Both the position numbers and the translations under genes were made by a program. The notes below the pieces were generated by a model. It was not told the origin of the DNA and ran no database searches. It worked only from the letters and a program-made list of their open reading frames with translations. Shown here piece by piece: positions 20,478 to 30,108 of a stretch of DNA of 64,000 bases. Origin of the DNA: Campylobacter concisus (GTDB lineage Bacteria > Campylobacterota > Campylobacteria > Campylobacterales > Campylobacteraceae); contig NZ_LVLC01000012.1 of the NCBI RefSeq assembly GCF_002092855.1, positions 248,001-312,000 of the forward strand, in the 5' to 3' direction. Numbering within the stretch: the first letter of the stretch is position 1; every line of letters begins with the position of its first letter.

Positions 20478-21585
20478 CTGTAAATTTCCTATAAATTTCT
20501 ATATATCTTTTTGCGATTTGCTTCTCGTCAAACTCACTAACCGCCCAGTCCCTGCCATTTTGCCCAAGTCTAGCGCAAAGCGCCTCATCGTCAAGCAAAA
20601 TTTTTATCTTTCCAGCAAGATCATTTGCGTCTTTTACCTTGCATAAAAGTCCGTTGTAGCCGTCTCTTACAGCTTCATTGCAGCCTGTCACGTCACTTGC
20701 AACGACTGCTTTAGCCATGCTCATCGCCTCTAAAACCGTTCTTGGAAAGCCCTCTTTATAGCTAGGAAGTGCTAGCAAATAAGAAGCCTTTAAAAGCTGT
20801 GGTATGTCGTTTCTAGCGCCAAGATAACGTACTTTGCCACCTTTTAAAAAGCTTTCATCTGCGGTTGATTTATTACCAGCAAAGCCCTCGCCCACAAAGA
20901 CAAATTCGCAGTTTTTGTAGCCATTTAAAATTTCAGCTGCCTCGTAAAATTCTCGAACGCCCTTGTGCCACATGGCTCTTGCGATCATTAAAATCACCTT
21001 TTTTTCACCAAGGTCCGCTGCTTGCGTTATGGCTGGGTCAAATTTAGCAGTATCTACGCCGACACTTTTTATGCGGTAAACTTTACTTTTATCTATCAAA
21101 TTTTTTGAAATCATATAATCAGCGTCAGAGTCGTTTACAAATACGCAAACATCAGCCTTTGCAAAGGAAAATTTATAAAGACTCTCCATGACAAAACGCA
21201 CAGCCTTTGTCTTAATATCATCATCTATATAAAAGCTACCAAGGCCTTCAACTAAATTTATCACATGCTTTATACCAGCGTTTTTGGCAGCAAACGTGCC
21301 AAATACATTTGACTTATGAGCGCCAGTTTGCAGCAGGTCTAAATTTAACTCGCCTAAAATTTGAGATAGTTTTTTAGAGTTATTTATCACAGTTAGTGGA
21401 TTTAGGCTCGCCTTGTCAAGCTCGTAAGTGACAGAGTGAAAGCTTTTAGCAAGCTCATCAGTAAAATTTCCTTTTGGAGCGATAGCAAAAACCTCATGCC
21501 CCATATCTTTTAAGGCTTGCATAATAGGCCGTCTAAAAAAGTGTATGCTCATATCAGCATGGCTTAAAAACCCTATCCTTGCCAT
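20470..21585 (-). CDS. pglA: GT4 glycosyltransferase PglA
   Basis: PglA adds the first GalNAc (alpha-1,3) to Und-PP-diNAcBac at the cytoplasmic face. The sequence begins [19 protein letters not shown] and contains [30 protein letters not shown] and [11 protein letters not shown], all close to C. jejuni PglA. The GT4 donor site is [19 protein letters not shown] with the EX7E-like Glu pair. The 371-residue length is normal. It precedes pglC with an 8-base overlap. Confidence 0.95.
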   Translation of the reverse strand: MARIGFLSHADMSIHFFRRPIMQALKDMGHEVFAIAPKGNFTDELAKSFHSVTYELDKASLNPLTVINNSKKLSQILGELNLDLLQTGAHKSNVFGTFAAKNAGIKHVINLVEGLGSFYIDDDIKTKAVRFVMESLYKFSFAKADVCVFVNDSDADYMISKNLIDKSKVYRIKSVGVDTAKFDPAITQAADLGEKKVILMIARAMWHKGVREFYEAAEILNGYKNCEFVFVGEGFAGNKSTADESFLKGGKVRYLGARNDIPQLLKASYLLALPSYKEGFPRTVLEAMSMAKAVVASDVTGCNEAVRDGYNGLLCKVKDANDLAGKIKILLDDEALCARLGQNGRDWAVSEFDEKQIAKRYIEIYRKFTDV

Positions 21586-21587
21586 CT

Positions 21588-23687
21588 CTACCTCTTTAGC
21601 CTATAAATTTTTGCCGCCCCATCAAGTATGACTGGCTCAAAAATTTTTGGATCGTACCTTTCAAGCACAAAAAGCTGGATGTATGCGCTATTTAAAATAC
21701 TTTCATCAAGGATGATAAACCTACCATAATCTCTCATAAAAATGACAGAAATATTTGAAAGTTCGTTATTTTTATACTCTTTGACATTTAGCTTGCCAGC
21801 CTCGTTATAATCAGTCTCTATGAAAGATTTAAGAGGCAAGATATTGCCATCATAGATTAAATTTGTGACATCACTTGTGAGCGTAAATCCACCATTTAGT
21901 CTAATGCCATTTTCATTTTGAGAGATCGCTCTTGTGACGATAAAAAGGCCGTTGTTTAAATTTTTACCGCTTTTTAGATCGATCTTGCTAAATTGCAAAA
22001 TTGTCGGAAAAATACCAAGCATCCTATCTGGAAGATAGTAATAAATTTCCCTTGTCTTTGCTGGCAGGCTAAAATTTGCCTCTTTTATATCACTAAAAAA
22101 CTGATCAATGCTTGCGTTTCTCTCTTTTAGAATTTGAGCCAAATTGCCGTTAAATCTCTCTTTAAAATTTCTCTCTGTGTACTCAACATCAAGCCTTGCC
22201 ATATTTGCTGAGCTCACCTCATCGCTTCCAAGCGCAAAACTCACGGCAAAATTTTCGCGTCCAAGGTGCTTTCCACCGTCAATGAGCGTCTTAACATCGC
22301 TGTAATATCTAATCGGATATCCATAGTCCCACCACGCAACCACGTAGTCCTCGCGTCCTGCGATACCTTTTAGCTTATTTAAAATTTCAACCTCTTTGTG
22401 CACAAAAACTGGCTCAGCTTTGTAACCATAGATATGAATGAGCGCTGGAGTAAGAGCGAGCACTGTTATAAAGGCTCTCGCAAGATTTAGCACCGCTCCT
22501 TTTAGCTTTAAATTTGAAAGTATAAACTCCACCAAATAGCCAAAGCCAAGCGCCATAATAGGCACAGCATAAATAGTAAATCTAAGGCCACTTTTAAAGG
22601 CTAAAAAGCCAAGAGCTAGCATGCCAAGCGAGACGGCAAATGAGCGGTATTTAAAGCAAAAAAGAGTAACACCAGCAAGTGAGATCAAAAATGTGATGAC
22701 ATTTGCGCTGATCCTCTCACAAAATAGCGTAAAATCAACGATGCTTGACTCTTGGATGGTTTGATTGACATTAAAAAAGTGAAAGCTCATGCCTCCAACT
22801 TCAGGCGCATCTCTAAAGACGTAAAATTTAAGCTGAAAAATAATCGGATTTAGTCCGCCACGAATTACAAAAACAATAAAAACAACTGCCAAAATGCCAA
22901 AAGCAATTTTTAAATTTATCACCTCTTTTTTAAAGAGGCAAAGTGCATAAAATGCAAATATCACACCAAATTTAAGTGATAGATCAAGGTTTGAAATGGC
23001 AAGTAAAAGCAGTGAAATTTCAAGGTAAAAAAGTGGATTTTTCCTATCAAAAATGAGCGTGTAAAGTAAAAATAGCCCAGTTAAAATGCTAATAAGCGAA
23101 AACGCGCTCGCATACCACCACATATAAATAAGCACGCTTAAGGGTGCGATTATTAGGCTCTTTGCGTCCTTTTTTTCAAGCACCCTAACAAGTCCCCAGA
23201 CGACAAAGACGCTAAGTGGGATGATGAGCATATCAGTATCGTAGTAGCCTGCCATAGTGCGGTTGTAGTAGCTATTTGCGACCACCGCAAGAAGTGTAGC
23301 GATGAAGCCAGCAAATTTTAGCTTATACTCATTTGCGATCAGGATAACTGGCACAGCCACAAGCGATGAGAAAAATACGCTCATATAAATCATCGCTGTC
23401 TCAAGCTTGACACCTAGAAATTTCACAATCCAGTAAGTAAGCGTCGAGAGCGGATAGCCGTAGTAGCTAAGGTCGTTTTCTTGGTGAAAGCCAGCTAGCA
23501 TGTCCCTTGCTCCCTCGGCAAATGCGTAGCCGTCGTTTGTGCTGATCATTAGCTCGTTGTTCCAGAAAAATACCGGATATTCACTCGCCCAAAAGACCCA
23601 GTAGAGCCTACAAACCATGCCAAAAAGAACTGCGACAAATATCATCAAGTATAAAGAGTAATTTTTAAAAAATAAATTTCTATTCAT
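21588..23687 (-). CDS. pglB: Oligosaccharyltransferase PglB (first copy)
   Basis: PglB transfers the lipid-linked glycan to Asn in D/E-x-N-x-S/T sequons in the periplasm. The 699-residue protein has about 13 membrane helices and a C-terminal periplasmic domain. Key motifs are all present: catalytic D52 in STNDGYAFAEGARDM, the DxD of YYDTDM (D150, D152), TIQE (E313) in the external loop, and WWDYG (452-456) for the +2 Ser/Thr. It sits between pglA and pglJ as in C. jejuni, so I take it as the ancestral copy. A second, diverged copy lies at 30108-32234. Confidence 0.96.
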   Translation of the reverse strand: MNRNLFFKNYSLYLMIFVAVLFGMVCRLYWVFWASEYPVFFWNNELMISTNDGYAFAEGARDMLAGFHQENDLSYYGYPLSTLTYWIVKFLGVKLETAMIYMSVFFSSLVAVPVILIANEYKLKFAGFIATLLAVVANSYYNRTMAGYYDTDMLIIPLSVFVVWGLVRVLEKKDAKSLIIAPLSVLIYMWWYASAFSLISILTGLFLLYTLIFDRKNPLFYLEISLLLLAISNLDLSLKFGVIFAFYALCLFKKEVINLKIAFGILAVVFIVFVIRGGLNPIIFQLKFYVFRDAPEVGGMSFHFFNVNQTIQESSIVDFTLFCERISANVITFLISLAGVTLFCFKYRSFAVSLGMLALGFLAFKSGLRFTIYAVPIMALGFGYLVEFILSNLKLKGAVLNLARAFITVLALTPALIHIYGYKAEPVFVHKEVEILNKLKGIAGREDYVVAWWDYGYPIRYYSDVKTLIDGGKHLGRENFAVSFALGSDEVSSANMARLDVEYTERNFKERFNGNLAQILKERNASIDQFFSDIKEANFSLPAKTREIYYYLPDRMLGIFPTILQFSKIDLKSGKNLNNGLFIVTRAISQNENGIRLNGGFTLTSDVTNLIYDGNILPLKSFIETDYNEAGKLNVKEYKNNELSNISVIFMRDYGRFIILDESILNSAYIQLFVLERYDPKIFEPVILDGAAKIYRLKR

Positions 23688-24804
23688 TAGGATTTTCCAA
23701 AAAATTTATAAGCTCGCTCGCTATATTTTCACTATCAAAAAATTTAGCCCGATTATACGCAACCTTTTCAAAATTTTGACTTATTCTAGGCATGTTAAGC
23801 ACCTTTATCATCGCCTCTTTCATCGCATTTTCGTCATCAACTGGTACCAAAATGCCAAACTCACTCTCGCCTAAAAGCTCCTTTGCGCCACTCTTATGCT
23901 CTGTCGAGACAATAGTTTTTTCACATGCTAGTGCTTCAAGCAAGACATTTGAAAAGCCCTCAAAACGCGAAGCACAAAGTAAACAAGAGGAGTTTTTTAT
24001 ATGCCTAAAAGGATTTTTATCAGTGCCAAGAAGCTTTACTCGCCCAGCAACGCCAAGCTTGTCGATTAAATTTTGCAACTCGTCCTTTAAAGGCCCTTTC
24101 CCTAAAATGCCAAGCGTAGCGCGAGGGTCATTAATGGAGGCAATTATTTTTATTAGCATGGCTTGATTTTTACCGCTATCAAGGCGGCCGATATTTATGA
24201 AAAATGGCCTAAAATCACTCTCTAGCGGCTCATCTTTTAGCAAATTTATGGTTTTTAGATCAAGGGCGTTATAAAGCACCTTTGTTTTGTCCTCACTCAT
24301 GCCAAAATTTCGCACTAGATCCTCTTTGTTACCAACTGCATTAGCAAGAATGAGATCTGCTTTTTTATAAAGATGAGTGAGTAAAAATTTATTAACCCTG
24401 CCGCTTAGATCGTCTTTATATAAGATCGACGGACAGCTTCGCTCGCTAATAACCAGCCTAGCCTTTAGCCCTAAAATTCTAGCAAGCCCAGCAATATAAC
24501 AAGGGCGGTTCATCAGCACAAACTGCGTGTCTATGCCTAAATTTTGACAAAGCTTTTTATACTTAAAGGCAAGCATTGGCATCGCCAAAAAGAGCCTTGC
24601 AAGCTTCTTTAGCCCGCTCTCATAAGGATCGCTATTTTCTATAAAGTGGATTTGCACCTCGCTTGGGATCTCGTAGGCGATGACCTTGCTCATTAGGATG
24701 AGATGAACTTCATAGCGTTTAACCAAAAATGGCAGTAAATTTGCCACATTTCGCTCAGCCCCACCAGGCCCCATCGAATATAAAAAAACGGCTAATTTTT
24801 TCAC
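23680..24804 (-). CDS. pglJ: GT4 glycosyltransferase PglJ
   Basis: PglJ adds the second GalNAc (alpha-1,4). The N-terminus KLAVFLYSMGPGGAERNVAN, the LGIDTQFVLMNRP stretch and the donor site CASRFEGFSNVLLEALACEKTIVSTEHKSGAKELL match C. jejuni PglJ closely. The start codon is GTG at 24804, overlapping the upstream stop as GTGA. The 374-residue length is normal. Confidence 0.93.
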   Translation of the reverse strand: MKKLAVFLYSMGPGGAERNVANLLPFLVKRYEVHLILMSKVIAYEIPSEVQIHFIENSDPYESGLKKLARLFLAMPMLAFKYKKLCQNLGIDTQFVLMNRPCYIAGLARILGLKARLVISERSCPSILYKDDLSGRVNKFLLTHLYKKADLILANAVGNKEDLVRNFGMSEDKTKVLYNALDLKTINLLKDEPLESDFRPFFINIGRLDSGKNQAMLIKIIASINDPRATLGILGKGPLKDELQNLIDKLGVAGRVKLLGTDKNPFRHIKNSSCLLCASRFEGFSNVLLEALACEKTIVSTEHKSGAKELLGESEFGILVPVDDENAMKEAMIKVLNMPRISQNFEKVAYNRAKFFDSENIASELINFLENPNE

Positions 24805-25844
24805 TTGCTAACAACCTTTTTTATAAATTCTCGCCACTGTTTGATGATATTTTCTTTGCTAAATAAATTTGCACTTTCACTGGCGTTTTTTGCTAGTTTT
24901 TGCCTTAAATTTTCATCTTTTAAAAGCATCTCAAGCTTCTCTTTTAGATCATTTGCGTCGCCATTTTTAAAGATAAGCCCGTCTGTGCCGTCACTTATAA
25001 GCTCTCTTGCGCCCACAGTGTCGCTACTTAGCCTAGCGCAACCAAAAGCGCCTGATTCTATTAACACATTTGAAAGCCCCTCGCTTCGTGAGCTAAGAGT
25101 AAAAATTTTTGCCTCGTTGTAAAGCTTTGTGACGTCATTCATGTGGCCTAGAAATTTGACGTTAAGCCCTAAATTTGACGCCATTTGCTTCAGTTCGGCC
25201 TCTTGCCTGCCACTGCCTGCGATCTTTATCTTCCAGCCATCAAGCAAGCTCTTATCCACCTTGCTAAGCGCCTCAAAATAGATATCATAGCCTTTTACCT
25301 CCTCCAGCCTAGCCACGCTTAAGATGACATTTTGCTTCTCGCAAATTTCAGGCACGTCGATAAAAAGTGGGTTGTGGATGACCTCGCGGTTTTTGGCAAA
25401 TTTATAGTAGTCGTAGTCGCTTTTACTTAGCACGCTTAAGCCATCTACAAAACGGTAGCTAATATCACGCATAGTACTTGCGATTTTGCTTTTTAAGTAG
25501 CTGTGCTCGTGATGCTCGGTTGCTATTAGTTTGCTCTTTAGCCCAGCATTTGCCAGCACACAAGCGACGTTTGTCCAGTCGATAAAGCTCATTATCAGAT
25601 CAGCCCTTTGCTCTTTAAAAAACGCTCTAAGAGCGAGGATTTTTTTAAATTTTAAAGCGAGTCCTGAGCCAGTGACGCTAAGGTTTATGATATTTATTTT
25701 TTCACTAAATTTATAAAGCCCAAGGTCCTCTTCAAGAAGAGCGATAGTGATCTCATTGTCTTTGCAAAGCTCGTTTGCAAGCACGTTTAGCACACGTTCA
25801 GCCCCACCATTTCTAAGTGCGGCGATGACAAAAAGAATTTTCAC
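24801..25844 (-). CDS. PglH-like GT4 glycosyltransferase (copy A)
   Basis: This GT4 transferase begins KILFVIAALRNGGAERVLNVLANELCKDNEIT and carries SFIDWTNVACVLANAGLKSKLIATEHHE, both PglH-like. The donor site is TLSSRSEGLSNVLIESGAFG. In C. jejuni one PglH adds three GalNAc residues; here two PglH-like genes lie side by side, so the work may be split or one may add a different sugar. I chose GTG at 25844 with GGAGG 6 bases before it, overlapping the upstream stop as GTGA; this gives 347 residues. Confidence 0.85.
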   Translation of the reverse strand: MKILFVIAALRNGGAERVLNVLANELCKDNEITIALLEEDLGLYKFSEKINIINLSVTGSGLALKFKKILALRAFFKEQRADLIMSFIDWTNVACVLANAGLKSKLIATEHHEHSYLKSKIASTMRDISYRFVDGLSVLSKSDYDYYKFAKNREVIHNPLFIDVPEICEKQNVILSVARLEEVKGYDIYFEALSKVDKSLLDGWKIKIAGSGRQEAELKQMASNLGLNVKFLGHMNDVTKLYNEAKIFTLSSRSEGLSNVLIESGAFGCARLSSDTVGARELISDGTDGLIFKNGDANDLKEKLEMLLKDENLRQKLAKNASESANLFSKENIIKQWREFIKKVVSK

Positions 25845-26899
25845 TTCACACCTCCAAGCTTTAAAAGCTCCAGCCATTTTTTATAAATTTGCTCCACGCT
25901 AAACTCATCAAGTCTAGCTCTTGCGTTTTTGACAAATTCGCCCATTTTTGCCTCATCTTGCAGCAAATTTGCAAGCTTTTCGCTCATCTGATCAGTGTCA
26001 TTTATCTCGCAAAGCAAGCCATCAAAGCCATCTTTTATAAGCTCTTTTGCCCCGCTAGTTTTTGTAGCAACCCGCACACAGTCGTAGTTTATCGCCTCTA
26101 TCAAGGTATTTCCAAGACCCTCGAAATTTGAGCAAGAGAGCAGCACCTTTGCTCTTTTATAAAGCGAGGCGATGTCGCTTACATTGCCTAAAAACTCTAC
26201 ATCAGCGCCCAAACTTTTAGCTAAATTTTCTAAATTTGCTCTCTCGCCGCCATCTCCAGCGACAGCGAATTTATAGCCGCTTTGCTTTAAGTTTGCAGCC
26301 ACTCTTACAAACATTTCGCAGTTTTTTATCTTATTTAGCCTGCCAACAAAGATGATTAAATTTTCTTTAGCAAAGCTCTCACTGCGCACCTCTTCAAAGA
26401 GTGGGTTGTAAATTTTCATCACATTTTTGCAAAATTTAGAGTAGTAGTCTAGATCCTCGTCGCTTAAGACGCTAAGTGCGTTTGCAAATGGATAGCTTAT
26501 GCGTCTTAGCACCTTAAAAATGGCTCTTTTTGGCGCAAGATAGTTTGTGTGCTCGCTTATGATTATAGGCGTTTTTAGCCCAGCTGAGCTAAAGAGCACC
26601 AAGGTATTTACGGCGTCTAAAAATGATATCACAGCGTCAAATTTGCCATCTTTTATGAGCTCTCTTAAGGCAAGCACCTTTAAAACTCTCTTTTTTAAAT
26701 TTCCAACAAAGCCAAGCTCATCAGCCCCAACGCCTAAATTTATGAGCTTCACACCACTTGCTAGCTCGTAAAATGGCTCGTCCTTGTCAAATTTAACAAG
26801 ACTTACATCGTGGTCCACACTAAATCTTGACGCGATCACCGCGCAAACTCGCTCCGCACCGCCACTTCTAAGCGTTGATGTGACAAATAATATCTTCAT
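25841..26899 (-). CDS. PglH-like GT4 glycosyltransferase (copy B)
   Basis: The sequence MKILFVTSTLRSGGAERVCAV, ISFLDAVNTLVLFSSAGLKTPIIISEHTN, LRRISYPFANALSVLS and LIIFVGRLNKIKNCEMFVR are close to C. jejuni PglH, more so than copy A by eye. The donor site is SCSNFEGLGNTLIEAINYDCVRVATKTSGAKELI. The 352-residue length matches PglH (about 359). It overlaps its neighbours by 4 bases on both sides. Substrate is inferred, not shown. Confidence 0.85.
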   Translation of the reverse strand: MKILFVTSTLRSGGAERVCAVIASRFSVDHDVSLVKFDKDEPFYELASGVKLINLGVGADELGFVGNLKKRVLKVLALRELIKDGKFDAVISFLDAVNTLVLFSSAGLKTPIIISEHTNYLAPKRAIFKVLRRISYPFANALSVLSDEDLDYYSKFCKNVMKIYNPLFEEVRSESFAKENLIIFVGRLNKIKNCEMFVRVAANLKQSGYKFAVAGDGGERANLENLAKSLGADVEFLGNVSDIASLYKRAKVLLSCSNFEGLGNTLIEAINYDCVRVATKTSGAKELIKDGFDGLLCEINDTDQMSEKLANLLQDEAKMGEFVKNARARLDEFSVEQIYKKWLELLKLGGVK

Positions 26900-27828
26900 A
26901 CGCCAAACCTTTGCTTGATCTTTACTCTAAGCTTTGAAAGTGCCGGTAAAATGCCACTTGGAAGTGGGCAAAGTAGCAAGAAAACAAACGCCTCTTTGCT
27001 AAATTTAATGCCAAGACTTTTAAAGATACACCTTAGCATCAGCCCATATTCGCCAGCGATTTTGGCGTAGTAAGCGGCATTTTTATACTGCATAGCTAGA
27101 AATTTTGGCTCATTTTTTATAGCGATGTCGTAGTGCAAATTTGCAGTTTTTATGTAGGCGTTTGCCACGTTTAACGCGTGTTTGCTGGCATTTAGTGTCG
27201 CACTATCGCTTCTTGCGATGCGGTAGATGTAAAGTGGCTTTTTAAGATAAAAGACATTTTTTTCAAAAAAGCGGATATAAAGCTCATTTTCGCCGCCAAA
27301 ACTGCTCTCATCAAACCTAAAATCATCTATAAATTCACGCGAAAAAAGTTTAAAATACTCGCCATTTATCCGCCCGCAGTGATAATCAACCTTGCTCATC
27401 GCCCCACTCTTGTTATACGGGCTTCTACCAGCCATCACCTCAGTCATAACGCCATCTTTTTCACAGATCGCGTCTGCAAAAACACATGAATATTCGCCGC
27501 TTTTTAAAATTTCATAGCACTCTTTTATAGCATCTGTCAAAAGCTCATCGTCATCGTCAAGCAAGCAGACAAACTCGCCTGTTGCGTTGTCAAAGCCGTT
27601 ATTTTTGTTGCCATTTGGGCTCTTTTTGTGAGTGCTATTTTTTACAAATTTGATCCTAGCATCGTTAAAACTCTTGCAAATTTCACTCGCACTCTCGTCA
27701 TCGCCGTCATCGGTTACAACTATTTCTAAATTTTTATAGCTTTGAGCTAGAGCGCTTTTTATGGCCTTTTTTAAAAGCTCTGGACGCTTGTAAGTTGCGG
27801 TTACGATGCTGATTAATGGCTCGCTCAT
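26896..27828 (-). CDS. GT2 family glycosyltransferase (PglI position)
   Basis: A GT-A fold inverting transferase of 310 residues. It has [25 protein letters not shown] at the N-terminus, the nucleotide-binding VTDDGDDES, the metal-binding LLDDDDELL (DxD) and the acceptor-side SSFGGENELYIRFF (catalytic base region). The C-terminal 100 residues are helical with a hydrophobic stretch. In C. jejuni the GT2 PglI adds the branching Glc, but the similarity here is only at family level. The product could add the branch or another terminal sugar. Confidence 0.85.
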   Translation of the reverse strand: MSEPLISIVTATYKRPELLKKAIKSALAQSYKNLEIVVTDDGDDESASEICKSFNDARIKFVKNSTHKKSPNGNKNNGFDNATGEFVCLLDDDDELLTDAIKECYEILKSGEYSCVFADAICEKDGVMTEVMAGRSPYNKSGAMSKVDYHCGRINGEYFKLFSREFIDDFRFDESSFGGENELYIRFFEKNVFYLKKPLYIYRIARSDSATLNASKHALNVANAYIKTANLHYDIAIKNEPKFLAMQYKNAAYYAKIAGEYGLMLRCIFKSLGIKFSKEAFVFLLLCPLPSGILPALSKLRVKIKQRFGV

Positions 27829-28590
27829 TTAGCCCCTTTTAAAAATTCTCTCATAGCCTTGAAGCTTCTCAAGTCGTGAGAAAAGTATAAATTTAATTGT
27901 CTTGATATAGGCCTTTAAATTTGCGCTGTATCCTCTCTCAAGGCGCTCGCCCTCGATGTTTGAGCCACTTAGATCAGTCGGATGCGCAAAAAGATCACAA
28001 AAATACATCTGCATATCATTAACGCCTAGCAAATAGTCCCAAACATCGGTCGTGCAAAGCGCACGTTTATGAATTTCAAGCAAATTTTTAGCACTTTTTT
28101 TAGTTAGCACGTAAGCCCCTGCTCTATAAATGCTTGAAAATGAGTGCTTTGAAACCTGCCAAAGAGGCTTACTTAGGCTAGTATCCACCTTTTTGCCAAA
28201 GGCGCTAAACCTACCTTCTAGCCCATCTTGCATGCCGCATATCAGTACGCTATTTTCAGGCATCTTGCTAGCTGCTAAAAAGGCCTCTTTTATGTCCTGG
28301 TCATCTCCGATTACGTCATCTTCAAAGATGAGGGCAAATTTAGCCTCACTTGCCAAAAATGCCTCGTAGGCTTTCACATGCGAGAGCGAACAGCCTACCT
28401 CTGCTGGGCTTAAAACCTTGCCGTAAGCTTTAAATGATGGCGAAATGATCTTGTAATACTCCCTCGCGTTTAGCTCCCTGCCGTCTATTGCATCTATTAG
28501 CTTAAAGCTATCATAAGAGCTAAATTTCTGCTGCAAAAGCTCGCGCCTGTTGGTATCTTTTGCCAAAGAGATCAAATAAATTTCATTCAT
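27829..28590 (-). CDS. GT25 family glycosyltransferase
   Basis: A transferase of the LPS/LOS glycosyltransferase family GT25. It begins EIYLISLAKDTNRRELLQQKF, has FKLIDAIDGRELNA, the GCSLSHVKAYEAFL acceptor/donor stretch and the metal-binding FALIFEDDV. No GT25 gene lies in the C. jejuni pgl locus, so this is an addition and may add a hexose to a variant glycan. No gap separates it from the GT2 gene (stop and start abut). Confidence 0.88.
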   Translation of the reverse strand: MNEIYLISLAKDTNRRELLQQKFSSYDSFKLIDAIDGRELNAREYYKIISPSFKAYGKVLSPAEVGCSLSHVKAYEAFLASEAKFALIFEDDVIGDDQDIKEAFLAASKMPENSVLICGMQDGLEGRFSAFGKKVDTSLSKPLWQVSKHSFSSIYRAGAYVLTKKSAKNLLEIHKRALCTTDVWDYLLGVNDMQMYFCDLFAHPTDLSGSNIEGERLERGYSANLKAYIKTIKFILFSRLEKLQGYERIFKRG

Positions 28591-30108
28591 TTAAGACCTT
28601 TTAAATTTTTTTAAAATTTTACGCCAGACTATGCCTCGCTCGAAGGCATTAAAAAACAAAAAATATCCCAAAACATAAGCTGCGCCGGCGTATATCGCAG
28701 CAAAGATAGCAAATTTTAGCCAGTTATTTAGGCTCACAAAGTCCTTGCAGGCAAACATCGCAAGCACGCAGAGCACAAAAACGGCTAAATTTTTAAAATA
28801 AACCCCATAAAACGTAGTGAGCTTTACCTCTAAATTTAAAGCGGCATTTATAAGGTCAAAGCCAAGAATTCTTATGCTATAAAAAATGGCTGCGACGATG
28901 ACGATGCCATAAACGCCGTAGTTACTAAATTTAAGCAGTGCGATCTGTGCTATGATCGTGCTAACGCCAAGGATAGTGTTAGCAATGGCTGGTCGGCGAA
29001 GCTTGTTTGTCGCGCTATCAAGGTTAAAAAGCGAAAAAACAAAGCTTATAAATACGATAGGCACAAGCGTGATCATCGAGATGCTATAGATAAATTTAAC
29101 CTCATCTGCGCTTTTAAAAGGTAGCCAAAGCGTGTAAAAATCAAGCCCAAAAACGACGAAAAATGCAGCCGGAGCGCTCATCACAAAGGCGATCACTTTC
29201 ATTGAAAATTTAGCCTCTTTTATGAGGTCCGTGATCAAATTTTTAGAGTAAAGCTCGACAAATTTTGGCGCAAAGATACCGCTAAGCTGCGCTACAAAAC
29301 TCTCAAGTATGATAGGAGCGGCCTTGGCGACAGAAAGAAGTCCTGTGGCGTTCGCATTTACGAAAATGTTGCAGATAAAAAGATCCATGCCCGTTAAAAG
29401 TATGCGATTTAGCGCATTAAAGCTGTTCCAAATGCCAGAGCTTAAAAGCTCTTTTATCTTAGAAAAGTCAAATTTACTAAGGCTAAATTTTAGCTCCGGT
29501 GTGATGCGAGCTGACATAAAAATGGTGCTAAAAAAGACAAAAAGGCTAGCAACTAGCGCTGAAATGGCGATGTATGAAATGAATGGCTTAAAAAAGAAAA
29601 AGAGCGCCACGATGAGGATCGCCAGGATCGCGCTTGAGATGGCATTTCTGATGGAAAGTAGGTAAAGCTTGTTTGTCACAAAAGCACAGACCGTCAAAAC
29701 GCCGTTAAATAGCCCAACGCAGAAATTTATAAAGTAAAAAAGAAGAGTCATTCTCACATCAAATAGTAAATTTTCAGGGACATTTAAAAAGCTTTGCAAA
29801 TTTAGTATGAAAATGGAGCTTAGCATCACAACAACGGCGCAAAAGAAGATATTTACAACAAGCACTGATGAGTAGTAGGTGTTTGCAAGGTTTAGATCTT
29901 TTTTGTGCCACGCATGAGCAACAAAGCGCCCACTGACCGAGTTTATGGCTACACTTACAACCGCTGCGTAGCTAACGATGGCGTTGCTAAGGCCCACAAA
30001 GCCAAATGCCTCGTTGCCAAGGCTTTTTAAGATAAATGGCGTAAGAAAGAAATTTATACCCATTGATACGACAAAAACGACGATCGAGCTTATTAAATTG
30101 ATTAGCAT
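28591..30108 (-). CDS. Wzx-type (MOP superfamily) oligosaccharide flippase
   Basis: The 505-residue protein has 12-14 predicted membrane helices and no ATP-binding motif. The N-terminal MGINFFLTPFILKSLGNEAFGFVGLSNAIV and LLTGMDLFICNIFVNANATGLLSVAKAAPIILESFVAQLSGIFAPKF are typical of MATE/Wzx-like polysaccharide exporters. Such proteins flip undecaprenyl-linked glycans to the periplasm. In C. jejuni this step is done by the ABC transporter PglK, and no pglK is found anywhere in this locus. The gene abuts pglB2 by one base, which suggests that the two handle the same glycan. Confidence 0.88.
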   Translation of the reverse strand: MLINLISSIVVFVVSMGINFFLTPFILKSLGNEAFGFVGLSNAIVSYAAVVSVAINSVSGRFVAHAWHKKDLNLANTYYSSVLVVNIFFCAVVVMLSSIFILNLQSFLNVPENLLFDVRMTLLFYFINFCVGLFNGVLTVCAFVTNKLYLLSIRNAISSAILAILIVALFFFFKPFISYIAISALVASLFVFFSTIFMSARITPELKFSLSKFDFSKIKELLSSGIWNSFNALNRILLTGMDLFICNIFVNANATGLLSVAKAAPIILESFVAQLSGIFAPKFVELYSKNLITDLIKEAKFSMKVIAFVMSAPAAFFVVFGLDFYTLWLPFKSADEVKFIYSISMITLVPIVFISFVFSLFNLDSATNKLRRPAIANTILGVSTIIAQIALLKFSNYGVYGIVIVAAIFYSIRILGFDLINAALNLEVKLTTFYGVYFKNLAVFVLCVLAMFACKDFVSLNNWLKFAIFAAIYAGAAYVLGYFLFFNAFERGIVWRKILKKFKRS

